Source: Hemileia vastatrix (taxonomy: Eukaryota; Basidiomycota; Pucciniomycetes; Pucciniales; Zaghouaniaceae). Taken from it: a stretch of 64,000 bases of DNA. The notes under the pieces were generated by a model. The model did not search any database. It was given only the letters and a program-made list of their open reading frames with translations, and had not been told where the DNA came from. The position numbers were made by a program, and so were the translations under genes. Positions 45,617-57,134 of the stretch are shown here, piece after piece. The stretch spans positions 4,511,683-4,575,682 of the forward strand of contig JASXTE010000002.1 of NCBI GenBank assembly GCA_030280995.1, written 5' to 3'. Each line of letters opens with the position of its first letter. The stretch's first letter is position 1.

Positions 45617-46426
45617 TTACAAATTTTGTTTATAAGTGGAATACCTTGATTCATACTTATGGTTTAATAATATTTCATTGCAAATATTAATAAAGTCAGA
45701 ATATTCAGTAATATTAATTGTTCTAGCTACAACAATGTCTCTGAAAGATATAGGTAATTTATATATTATCTTATCTTTCCATAAGGTAAAATACATGTTA
45801 GGCTTAATGGCTTTTAATATTTTATTTAAATTCATTAAAAACATCATAGGTTTGTCACCATTCAACCAATTATACCTAGTTTTCTCATTAAGTCTCTGCT
45901 GAGTGAGCCTGAATTTAGTGCCTCCAAATTGTTTTTCATTTAGTTGTTTCCATTCAGCCCAAAAGTAATCTTTACCCTCACTCAAAACAGCTAGAAACCA
46001 TAATAAAGCAACATACTTAAGTAAAGAGATTAATTTTGATGTTATATCTTCATCTGGTAACTTATATTAGAATTTCAAGTGGTCAATTTTTTGGATAAAA
46101 TATTGCCAATCAGAGCTGGCTTCCCCATCATAAATTGGGTACTGATCTATCTTAGGCCAGTTCTTCTGATTGGATTTTATTTCACTAATCTTAGGTAAAT
46201 TCAATAACTCATTTACTCTTGATAAGTGGTCTTGTACTTCCTCCTGTACGGATTTGTGACTTACATTTTCAGATTTGACACTACCACCAGATGGTTTTAC
46301 TTGTGGTGGTATAGGGAAGGAATGAGATTTACTTTTGCCAATGAAAGGATTATTATTATACTGAATACACTTATGATTATCCTGGTTCATTAGTATATTG
46401 GCAGTTTCAATCTCAACTTTAGTCAA
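45617..46426 (-). pseudogene. element 3 gag capsid region
   Basis: Frames 46067-46426 and 45617-45985. Recognisable Gag sequence: WPKIDQYPIYDGEASSDWQY (lead-in), then EGKDYFWAEWKQLNEKQFG, RYNWLNGDKPMMFLMNLNKI and the ICNEILLNHKYES end. Separated by a stop of about 80 bp. Confidence 0.78.
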
Positions 46427-46540
46427 TCTTTGCAGCAGCTCAGAGACACTTTGATTTTTATAGGAAAAAGATAACTTAGTTCATGATTCAGTTTTCAATA
46501 AATGTGATTCATATAACTTTTCTAACTCACAGAATTTGTT

Positions 46541-47549
46541 TCAAAGTCTGCTATATTTATTACTCAATGAATCATACTTAAGATTTAGAGACAAATGTTC
46601 ATTCTCTAATTCTTTATTACGTGTTTCCTGTTGAGAAATGTTCAATTTTAAGGATGAAATTGTATCACTTGTGAGCTTAAATGTCTGTTCCTCACAATCA
46701 GTCATTCTATTCCACAATGCTGAAACAATTCTATGGACAGTTGGATTATTGTTAAAATACTCCATGTCTTCCTTATCAATTCTCTCACTATCTTGTGAAC
46801 TTCTTATCTCACTAGTAAGTGGTGTAAACTGAGGATTAACTGTATTATAAATAGTACTTTTGTTATTGACATAAGACAAGTCAGGTGTATCTACATCAAA
46901 AACTAATTTTCTTAAGTCCTCCTCTATTTTCTGCACAGATTTGACATCAATAATATTACCTACATTGTAATTATCAGTATTGTGTTCAATCTGAGAGGGT
47001 AACCTACTTACCACGGGATTTGTGTGAGCCCTGATTTTTGCGCTTTTTTTTTCCCTTGTAGGGGTGAACTGAGGAATTCTGATGAGGAGGAGGATCCCTG
47101 TTGCAGCTGTGACTGGACCATTGTTGATTGAACCAATCCCACTTCCATTTGTCTACCAGGATTTTCTCCTGGGAGTGATGTGACCCTCCTGGAGTAGGGG
47201 GTTTCTGACTTGGCTGGCCTCCCTTTAACTGTGCAAGTGATTGATTCATCTGCTGGAATCCTACCTTGCAATTGTTCTGAAATTGCTCTACCTCCTTGAG
47301 CATGAGAGACTTTGATTTTCCAACTTCAGGACCTTTTTTGAAAGATGGGATAGTTGATCCTTCAGAGGAGGAGACTTCTTTTTTATGGTAATAATTTTTA
47401 AGAGGGTGTCTTTTTCCTCTATACTCATTTGCTCTGGCTGGGTGTATGATTGACCCTCCATGGTTATGTCCTGGAGCAATGTTTTTGTTAGCTTTAGACC
47501 TGGTATTATAAGTAGGCTTTTCACTTACATTGTCCTGAGGAGCACTCAT
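46541..47549 (-). pseudogene. element 3 gag N-terminal region
   Basis: Two overlapping frames. 47004-47549 starts MSAPQDNVSEKPTYNTRSKA, is basic and Pro/Ser-rich and ends in KGKKKRKNQGSHKSRGK. 46541-47014 is a long coiled-coil-like stretch (KLNISQQETRNKELENEHLS). The start ATG at 47549 lies about 500 bp after the 5' LTR. The two frames overlap by 11 bp, which may be a frameshift site or simple decay. Confidence 0.65.
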
Positions 47550-48038
47550 ATTGATAAGAATAACAATATATCATGTCTAAAGAAAGGAAAACCTATTGGA
47601 ATCAGTAGATTAGAAATATTAGCAATACAATTACTAATAAAAGCTTTGGAGCTTACCCTGAATTTATATCCTTATTTATTTAAATAAAATATAAGAAAAA
47701 TTCAAAAAAATATGTTAAAAAAAAGTTTAACTAGACCTTTATAAGGGTAAATAAATAGCTTACCAAGCTTTAACCAAATACCAATTTAATTGAGTGTTAT
47801 ATTAGTGACCGAATACCAAGTGAAATTGGGTTTATATTGGGTACAATTCTTACTGTAAATACCCAATTTTTATTATAAAAAATTAGTAAAATTATTATAA
47901 GGGTTCTTTTCCGTAATCAATGAGTTATTATAACCCACTAATATGCAGAAGACCCAAATATTTGGTTTGTTTTGAGCTATACTAAAGTAAAAATCACGTC
48001 CTAAGGCTTATACTAAATAATAAGTAAAACTAAACTAA

Positions 48039-48051
48039 GGAAAGACCCCCA
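48039..48051 (-). other. possible primer binding site of element 3
   Basis: TGGGGGTCTTTCC on the minus strand, two bases after the 5' LTR end. Position fits and it begins TGG as a CCA-complement would; I cannot name the tRNA. Confidence 0.35.
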
Positions 48052-48053
48052 AT

Positions 48054-49228
48054 TGTCTGTGTATCTAGTATATAAGTATGATTTAATAGTATTTATTAAA
48101 AGTTCTACTACTTATGTATAAATGATTTAGTTATTAAACCTCAGGGGAAGACTAATAAAATAGTTATACTCAAATAAAACTCACAATACTTGGATTTAAA
48201 TGCATGCTAGTGGTGGAAAATAGATAAATAGAATATAGTTATAGCTTATATAATTATAATATCAATTTATAAAGGCTTTATAATTTATTTCTAAATGATA
48301 ATAGTTGTGATATAGTGTTTATTTTAATTTTAGTAAGTAAGTGATGTCTAATAACCGTCAAAATCCTCCCTTACTTATACCAAAATCCACTGGAGTGCAC
48401 AGACCTTCAATCCAGATGATGTCACTGCTATCCCCGGCAATTACAGCACTGTGAGGGACCATCACCTCCCCATGGCATCCACTTCAAGAAGATTTAACAC
48501 CCTGACCTCCAGTAAGGACCCTCCATCACAATTAATGTTAACACAGACCCAAACCATTGTTAGAAAATTCAGATAACAGCGGATACCATAAAGAAACAGG
48601 TAAAATAACTAATCCAAAAAGGGATAAAAAGAAACCCAAAGAAGATAAAGGAAACAAATGAAATGTCCAACCCCCAATAACATCCCCAAGAATCCATATT
48701 AACCCAGAAAAGACCTCCCAACCCATAAATCCATGAATATCCATCCAAGGAAACAGATTAAGTTGTCCAAACTGAGTACATGTGCCTGAAATAGATGTGT
48801 ATGCTTCTGTAGGCATTGTTAATCCACTTAATACGTCCATATAACCTAAAATAAGCAGAAAAACAAAGGTTATAGGCTATTAAGAGGCTAAAACCCACTT
48901 AAAGACCTAAATATACATAATATACTGCATATTTCACTGAATATGAGATTTATGTATATATATAAGCTTATGTATGTCAATAATTACTTAATATCACTTA
49001 AGATAAATATATTATGACTCCATTAAAAGCTTAATAAGTATTATTAGGCTTTAGATAAGCTATTTAAACTACAATAAGTTATATAATAGTGTAATAACTA
49101 TATATATATGTATTATAACATATATATATGTGTATTAACCTTATTTTTAAGATATAATCTTAATGTATTTAAGGTTATCTTATTTTAAACATAAGAATTA
49201 CTCTGTCCTGGAGATACCTAAGCTGACA
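48054..49228 (-). repeat. 5' LTR of element 3
   Basis: 1175 bp, TGTCTG to CTGACA on the plus strand, paired with 40402-41577. The right target duplication ATACT follows at 49229. Confidence 0.93.
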
Positions 49229-49814
49229 ATACTTCAGAATGTGGTAAATATTTCTATTTAGACTGTTGGAGCTTCTGGGAACATCATTCCTTCTAACTAA
49301 GCCTCTTACAGCCCTTGACCCCTGTTCTCATTCATGAAACTCTGCTGAATTGAGTCTGTGGTAATCACTGGTACCCATAATGATTGAGGGATCCACTAAC
49401 AATTCAAATAAGTTAATTAAATTGGTTATTTTTAAATTAAAGAATACACTACAAATTTGACTTACCAGCTCCACTTGTGCTTTCTCCTTGGTTAGGCTGA
49501 GCAGATGATGATTGGTCTCCAAAAAATTCTCTCAATACTTCACTAGCCCAATCTCTTCCTAGCTTATTGCCTTTCTGATCAGCATTTTTAGTAGCAGAAG
49601 GATGATGGGGATTAAAATTTCTTGGTTCTTCATGAGCCTCTTGGCCTGGATTTGGATTAGGAGGTTTGTTAGGATTAGGTGGTACAGGTTGAGATGCATC
49701 TGGAGGTGGATCAGCAGTGGGTGGTGGAGGAGTATTTCCAGTATTAGTATGTTGAGGTGGAAAAAAATCGGAATTGGTTGGGTCAACAGACATTCCTTCA
49801 AAATTATCATCCAT
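49229..49814 (-). pseudogene. unrecognised gene, 5' part (split by element 3)
   Basis: Exon 1 (49466-49814) starts MDDNFEGMSVDPTNSDFFPP and is Pro/Asn-rich, ending RDWASEVLREFFGDQSSS and GESTSGAG before GTAAGT. A 70-nt GT-AG intron (49396-49465) leads to exon 2 (VDPSIIMGTSDYHRLNSAEF), one stop, then IYHILKY, where element 3 is inserted; the frame continues at 40401. The Pro-rich start looks disordered. Family not recognised. Confidence 0.6.
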
Positions 49815-49826
49815 AATGAACTGTAA

Positions 49827-50314
49827 TAAAATAAAATAAAATAAAAATAATCAGTTGTTATAATTTATACCTATAAAAGTTAAAGTAAAAAAAGATACTA
49901 TTTTTATAGTCTTGTTAATGAGTATGTTCTCTTGTGGAAAAATAAAGTGAATAATATATAGCTATCAGCTAAAGTGGGAAGGTAAGACTATTCATAGTTG
50001 ATGAATGAGCAAGAAGATCATTCATTAAGTAAAAATTTTATTTTATTTCTCATTATCATGATTTTCTTTCTTTCATTCTTACATTTAAGATAAAAATGAC
50101 TCATTGAAAGCATGGGTTCTCTCACAATAAAAGCAAACAATTTTATTGTTCACTGATTTAAGATGAGGTACGTTGGATGCGTTGCATTTTTCAATTGAGA
50201 ATTGAAATATTTCTTTTACCATTTACAAACATCACCAATCCTACAAATTTCCCCAATCCCAAATTAACACAAAGATGTTAGTCAACAGAAAATAAATTCA
50301 ATTAATATTTTCAC
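49827..50314. other. intergenic
   Basis: About 490 bp between the split gene's start and the end of the Tnp2 remnant. AT-rich; a short (TAAAA)n tract at 49826-49850. No feature otherwise. Confidence 0.4.
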
Positions 50315-52140
50315 CCACTACTTTCTGCAGTCCAATGGCAGTGACAACTTTGTCTTTGATTCCAAACATTCCTTTATTGTGCTTGACAGTAGTTTCATGT
50401 CCAATTATTGCATCTTTCTTAATCAAAGTTTGAGTTGCTTAGGCTACTCTGACTAACTGACAATGCACTTGTGGGAAAAGCTCATAGGGATCCTTTGATG
50501 TTTCTTCTGGACAGAGCTCCTTGAAATGACTCACTATTAAAAAGATTTGATCATTCTCTTCCTTTGACCTGAAAAGATTATCAATTTTCCCAAACTGGAT
50601 ATTTTTTCTGTAGTAGAATTCAATTGTTGAATTAGCAATGTGTCAATGGTAACTAGCTAAGAAAACTCTTTCCATGTATCAATATGGTTGCTACATTTTC
50701 AACTACCCAATCCCCACTTTTCTCTGATGGTGTCAAAGCCTTTCTTGAAGTTTCTTTTCCCATTAATTCCCTTACCCATTTAGTAAATAATGCCATACTT
50801 ACATGGATCCATTTTTTTTGTTTATTAAGATCAATATGGCTTTTTTTTAGTTTCACATTGATCATTATCTTCAGCTTCACCAAGATCTAATACCCTAGAC
50901 TTCCAATACCAATGTTTGAGTATTCTTAGCGGTATCTCTCCTGTGGTCAATATTAATAAATTAGCACAGTTGAGTTTTTAAATCTTTGCTTACAAAAATT
51001 ACATACGTGGATGGTGATTGTTTGGAATTTCAGATAATATATGATTCACCCGTTCTCCAGACCAAGTAGCTGTACCTGATGGTGGACCAAGATTCTTTAT
51101 CATTTCAGGATAATGTTGAGTGATATGCAAATTTGGCTTTGTGTTAATATTCTTCCAACCCTCTTCCAGGCACTCACGTTACTCTAACAGAAATTGATCT
51201 AGATATGTAAGCTCATTAGTCTGTATATTTTTTGATTTCAAAAAATTGGTGATCAAGCATAATGTTACAAGTGACTTGAAAAGATAATATTCTCTTGGAT
51301 TTTCAGCAGAGGAAGCTGAAGATTCAGATTCTTTAAATTTTTCAAACCAAAGGGGTATAAGTGACAAAGGGAGGTAGAAAGTATACAGCATGTGCCATTC
51401 TGCTTCTTGAGGGATCCTACCTTTTTAGATTCTACTAATTTTGGAACTTTTGTTAGCCAGGAAGGTCTTCTTACTTAATCAATCATCTTCCATACAACCT
51501 GTAGCTCTGCTGCTGTGATTCCTGGATTACTACTACCTTCATTTTCTTTCTCCTTACCTTACCTTTTATTTTCATCATCTCTAGTTGTCTCATTTGATGA
51601 GTGAGATCCTTCAATCTGTGATATGCTAATGCTCCTTTGCCTTAAGTTATACAATGAATTACTACTGCCACTGCTGTGAGACTGTAATGAGGCCAAATTG
51701 CTATATGGAGGAATAAATTTTGTGCTGGATGACCTAGTCTGGCTTCTTAATCAATTTGTTCCCAATCCTCACTATCAAGTCCATGATGACTTGATGACCG
51801 TCTTGAACTTGTTAGTCTTTGCTGCTTGTGCTGTATCATGTGTCCTGTATCATCATCATCATTATTTGTGGTGCTTAAGCTACTTCTACGTTTTTTAGAA
51901 TTTTTATGCAGTGAAGTTTCAGGAAAGAAATCATCATCTTCTTCTCTTACATGCCAATTTTTATCCTTTTCAGGCTTTCTTTCTAGATCTTTTGCTGCAT
52001 TTTGTGTTTGAAAATAGCTTAGACTGTGATCTTTTAGGTTGCCAAGCATATGTGAATGCATAAAATCAATTGAGCAATATTTAGTTGGATGCCAATATTC
52101 AAGGTTATTCAGCTCACTCCATCATACCCCATCACCACGG
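50315..52140 (-). pseudogene. Tnp2-type (EnSpm/CACTA) transposase remnant
   Basis: Decayed basidiomycete Tnp2 transposase. Near 52030-52100 it reads WWSELNNLEYWHPTKYCSID then FMHSHMLGN, the conserved DxMHNLFLG-type block containing a catalytic Asp. A Ser/Asp-rich insert follows (51747-51960), then TAAELQVVWKMID, RRPSWLTKVPKLV and EWHMLYTFYLPLSLIPLWF (51340-51560), then NTKPNLHITQHYPEMIKNLG and ATWSGERVNHIL (51030-51170), which match the KPN.H..LH..E....FGP...W.FP.ER region. The end encodes HFKELCPEETSKDPYELFPQ and FGIKDKVVTAIGL. Many stops; the N-terminal catalytic half is absent. In an active copy it would excise and insert CACTA DNA. Confidence 0.8.
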
Positions 52141-55100
52141 GAAATCTAGGGGTGAATTGCTAGAAATCCCCTCTCCTGAAATTTAGAGTGTCCCTTAATT
52201 ATGCCAGGTTTATGAATACTTTATAAACATAAGTAAATTAGAGTTAGATTTACATTTATTCTCAGATTGGTCCAAAAATGAACCTCAATTGATCTCAAGT
52301 TGTGCATAAGTTGATCAACTATAACCATGATTTCATCCTTCATTTAGCACACATTGAGAACACATTTATCCAACATAAGCTTTTGAATATACAATATTAT
52401 TATCAATTTAGAGGAGGAAAATTATTCCTTAACATACCTAATCATTACTTTGCATTCAAAAGATAAACCATATAATTATTAAAGTAAATTTAATTTACAA
52501 TAATAATATCTTTTACTACATAATTGTAACAATAGATAAATTTAGCAATTTTTTTGATCACAAATATTAATAACTATAGGGATTGAAATAACTAATGCCC
52601 TTCCTATTTTCAAATTTTAAAAAGATTATAGTCACTTCTCACTTCTAATCTATTGAGTCTTTTCAAAACTAAATTTTGTATAATTTTTTAAATTTTACCT
52701 AAAATATAAGACCTACAGGCTATTGAAAATAAAATCTTCAGTTACTCAACTAAAAGAAAAATTTATATTTAAATAAAAATAAAAATAGTCCTTAAAGTGT
52801 ATAACTTGAATGGTTGTTATGGAAATTAATATTCAATTTTTCCTATTTAAATATTTAATCCTTATATAATTCACTTTCCCAAGTTTTGGTATGAGTACAT
52901 GTGAAATAGTAACTTCATTTAAAAGTGGAAACCAATATAATGACAAAAATATTTACAAAATTTATTTCAATTTAATATTTATCTGTAAAAAATTTTGAAA
53001 GTAATATTTTATTCATCTTCTTAAGGATCTCTTCTTCCTCCTCTACCCATCTAATCTTTAATAGGGGGTCTCAAACTTGAACAAATATGCCTGGTGGATT
53101 TCATTTGAAAACCACCACATAAACACACCATGAAACATGGCTGATTTGGTACATGAAATCTTAAACATGGGGTCAAATATGTCTTACTTTAGTGAAAATT
53201 TTCCAACCACAGCACAGCCAACCAATCTAAAGATCCTCCCAATTCACCACACATCACATCTTTCCCCTCCCACTTTTTTGATACAAATTTTCACACATGG
53301 TGCCCCAGTAAATTTTGAGCTTTTCATTACTTTCTTTATCAACAATTCCTGAACAAATTTGTATCCTCAAAACTTAGTCATCATGCCAAGAACACTACAA
53401 AATTTTCAACACAACCCTTTTAAATCCTTTTATCATGATCTCAAAATGATCAAGTTGCATTTACTTTCCACTTGGGTTTGTTTTATTTTTGCATATTGAC
53501 TTTTATTTTGAATTTTCACTGATAGCATACTTTTTCCCTTCCTGATTCATTTTTGTTAATCATCTCAACATGAAGTTGGATATTTCAGAAATTGCATAAT
53601 TTTTCATTCTTTCTGTTTTTTAATGATCCCTCATATCCTTTTATTCATCTTCTATCACTTCCTCAACTCTTCTTCTATTTCTTTTATCCATTACTTCCTG
53701 AACTTCTATCTGGTCCTTTTACATCTTTGAAGACATCTCATCATGTAAGTCATCCTTCCAACATCTTTTTTTCAATTTTAACTGATGTTATTTTTCTGAA
53801 TTTGTTTTTGTTTTTGCTTCTATTTCTTTTTTTGTTTTCTCAAATCACACTTCCACTTTTAAGAAGGTTCTACAGAAGCCTAGCTCTCATATCCACCAAG
53901 CAACATCTGATTTGGCTCACTGGTTTCTGGGATATTTATCATCCACTTGGCTCAAACTTCCATCAACTTTATTTTAATCTTCTCAAGTAGGTCTTACTCT
54001 GGAACAAATATAATACTCATAAAAAACATAGGTAGCTAAAATAGATCTTTTTAGACTATTGATAATACATGGCTTTAATTTTTATAACCCTTTTTTGATT
54101 TTCTTTTAAGTCAAAAATAAAAGCTCAGAAATAGGGATAGGGTTCTTTAAATGACATATCCTTTTGTTGAAAGAATCTCCAGAATCATGGATTTTATTTA
54201 CAGCAAATGGTGTTGAATTTGGTCCAGTGGTTGCTGAGATAACTGCTTCCAAAGTTGAATCTGGTTTCAAGGACTAATTTACATTTTTTAAGTTCAATGT
54301 TGCATAATATGCATATAGGGCTTATGCAATATATTTAAAATAATACTTCAGGCTTTTGGCTCTGATTTGATAAGCTAAATATCAGTTCTGGATGAGTCCT
54401 TCCTATTTTGAAATTGTTGTATGGGGATGAATATTATCATTTGCTGAATTTTGGCTCATTCAAATCTCACATTATTTTGATTACAGGTTCTCTATAGGCA
54501 TGAATTTCATTTCCAAAAAGCATAATCAATTTTGGCTCAGAAATTTCTGAGATATCTACTTTTAAATTGAGTCTTTTTATGTAAACTAATTTACATTTTT
54601 GAATTTTGATATTCCATAATATGCTTGTTTTTTCTGATACTTTTCATTGTACCACTCCCAATGTATGTCAATTCCTCAACTGTTTTTTATCATTTGTTTC
54701 CTCAATTTTTCTTCTTTATAAATCATTTTTTCCCCTTATTTTTTGATGTTTTAGATTTTTTTCAGGAGATGGTAACATCAAATCTATTTGGAACTCTTCT
54801 CAACATAATCATCAATCAAAAATCCAAGGGATAGTCATCAAACTACCAAGGAAACTCCTGGTTTGATATCTTGTAAAAAGTGATCTCATTTTTTTGGAAT
54901 CTTGTGAAACACTTACTCATTTTGGTTTTTCATTCCAGATCAACCAAAGTCTGATAAACTAGGTAAGTAAAGCAAGGGGAAAGCGCCCTATTTATAGTAA
55001 ATCTTTAGGGAGGGGTTCCAAATCTGGTAATTAGAAGATTTTCCATTTTTTTATTTTTATTTCATAAATTTTTAAATTATCAATTATAAAATATAATCAA

Positions 55101-55331
55101 TCAAATAAAAATTTTGTGCAATTGAGCCTTGCTGCTGTATAAATTTTTTCATTTAATTATTTATTTGTATTGAATGGATGAATTGTCAATACATTGCTTG
55201 TCATATGATTTATTTGGCTTTGGTCACATCTGAAATCATTAGCAGGTAGAATTGTGAATCCCATTACTTTTACTTTGCTCATTATAATTTTTTATTGATT
55301 TATTTAAGAATTTATGAAATTAAAATGAAAA
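52141..55331. other. AT-rich stretch, diverged repeats, no supported gene
   Basis: No recognised protein. A frame at 53592-53990 is only Phe/Leu-rich pyrimidine sequence. Segments near 54200-54310 and 54530-54620 resemble each other (GGCTCA..., TTTCTGAGATATCTACT, ACTAATTTACATTTTT, CATAATATGC), pointing to an old repeat of about 330 bp. Confidence 0.45.
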
Positions 55332-55565
55332 TTTGGTAATCTTTACCCCCTCCCACAGTAAATTTCAGGGGGAGGTATTGTGATTTTATTTTCTTACATA
55401 AATATTTTTTTTGACATGAAAAAAATGGCAATCACCACCCCCTCTCACAGTAAAATTCAGGATGAGGTATTGCCATTTTTTTCAGACATATAAAAATTTT
55501 TTGACGTGAAAAATGGCAATCAACACCCCCTAATATAGTGAAACACAGGGGAGGGTATCGACAAA
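55332..55565. repeat. three tandem hairpin repeats
   Basis: Three units about 85-92 bp apart (55332, 55424, 55509), joined by TTTTTTTGAC[AG]TGAAAA linkers. Each has CACCCCCTC-like and AGGGGGAGGTAT-like arms; the middle unit has an 11-bp perfect outer stem AAAATGGCAAT/ATTGCCATTTT (55422-55432 and 55469-55479). Confidence 0.75.
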
Positions 55566-56453
55566 TTTCTAGATTTAGAAAAAAAAATTGTTAATTTATG
55601 TATCTTGTGCATAAGGGCTGGTTAATGAAGCTGTTGAAAACCCATATTTAACCAAATTATTAATAGAAATACAGAATGAATTTTAGTCATCTAGATATGG
55701 AGAAAAACATTACTTATAATTTAAATACAAAATATTTAATAAACTGGAATCCTAAAAAATAGCAAGAGTAGAAGCATGCAATGTATATAAGAGAGATTCA
55801 AAGCATTTTTTTACAATCAAAATATTTATTTCCATCTCTGATCTGGAAGAGGTTTTCAAGATGGGTAAATGTGTCACCATTTCAATTTGAACTAAAATGA
55901 CAAAGTGCAACACAGATTTGAATAGGAGGATCTCTTTATGGACAACAAGAATAATTTCTGAAAATTGAGTGATCTTTTATCAGTTCAAGTAACTGAGAAA
56001 TCCAGGCAAGGATGTGCAAAATATCTGTTTAAAGCTAATTTCAGGAATTCTTTAAAGAACCTCAAGGTTAAATTGTGGTTTATGTTGTATGGAAAGTGTT
56101 CTTGAATATAAGTAGTGATTGTTCAGCATGTCACACATGTAAGCCAAGTTAATTTCAGCATTGGAGTTGGTATCTGAGCTAACCAATAGATCCAGGGCTA
56201 GGGTGGTAGAAGTTATTTATAGTTGACAATGGACTGAAAGAGGAATTTTAGTGAATGGTGATGAAGACTAAGGGTGAGTGTATGATGAAGTGCCTGCTTA
56301 AGTGGTGGGAAGTCACATTTTTCACATGTTTAATTAATAGCCCTTAAGAATTAGGTGAAAAAGAATCTAAGGAGATGGCTTGTCTGTACCTAGTGCTGAC
56401 TACTCAAGATGAAGGAGAGAAGTGTTTTGATGGATTTTTCTTCCAAAAAGAAG
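55566..56453. other. no gene seen
   Basis: AT-rich sequence with short frames only. Confidence 0.4.
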
Positions 56454-56530
56454 GTGTGTTTGAGGTCAAACACACCATCAAAATACACCTGTCTAGGGCA
56501 GGTGTATTTTATTTTCTGATGGGGTGTATT
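56454..56530. other. paired hairpins in a larger stem
   Basis: GTGTGTTTG/CAAACACAC (56454-56475, 9-bp stem, 4-nt loop) followed by AAATACACCTG/CAGGTGTATTT (56481-56509, 11-bp perfect stem). An outer imperfect pairing joins CACCATCA (from 56473) with TGATGGGGTG (to 56527). Confidence 0.7.
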
Positions 56531-56783
56531 GTAATTTTTATGGCATGTTATGGGGAATAATTGATCAATTATGAGACCCCCTAATTTACTTTATCCCATC
56601 TCATTTTCATAGAAAATATCTATTTTCTTAGAACTCTCCTTATCAGAAATTGCCCATTATATTTTTAAGCTATTAATCCCTTCATCAATCCTCTACCTCA
56701 TAATTTATAATGTGTCAAAGAATATGCATTTTATATTTCATCCAAACTTTTTTACAAGATTTCAAATTTCAGATAACACTGTG

Positions 56784-56802
56784 AGCCAGGGGGAGCCTGG
56801 CT
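56784..56802. other. AGCCAGG hairpin and possible unit 2 terminus
   Basis: AGCCAGG (56784-56790) pairs with CCTGGCT (56796-56802). The core is the same as in the hairpin array at 17671-18444. It contains CCAGGGGG (56786-56793), whose complement CCCCCTGG lies at 63721-63728 beyond the second gene pair. Confidence 0.5.
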
Positions 56803-57134
56803 GGTAATAATTTAAAAAAACAAAAAAAAATAGGATTTAAGCTTCACATTTAATTGTTTATGTTTAGGGTATAGTTGAATCTTGTGTGCCCAACACATAC
56901 GGCAGAATACTATACTTGTAAGCAATAAAATGAAGCTTTAATTCCAAATACTTGATTAATATTTTAAATGAATCTAATACTCATGTTTTCTACATGCATG
57001 TTGGATATGATTTTTTATTTTTTATTAAGAATATATAATGATTATTTTTGGAGGTGTTAATTTTAACAATTGCATTCTTTTTCACTTTTTTTTATCTTTG
57101 AATTAATTTAATTTCTTATCCACTACACTACAAG

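Larger units (their letters stand above)
40397..49233 (-). mobile_element. complete Ty3/gypsy LTR retrotransposon (element 3)
   Basis: 8827-bp insertion (40402-49228) between direct repeats ATACT at 40397-40401 and 49229-49233. LTRs are 40402-41577 and 48054-49228, ending CTGACA. The coding strand is minus, with order gag, protease, reverse transcriptase, RNase H, integrase. The host frame reads through when the insertion is removed (CTGAAGTAT then TGTCTTGGGG). Frameshifts and lost catalytic residues show it is no longer autonomous. Confidence 0.95.

Noticed and set aside
53592..53990. 132-codon Phe/Leu-rich frame that looks like a membrane protein.
   Set aside because: It is the direct product of a pyrimidine-rich stretch; no family resemblance, no convincing promoter or splice context.
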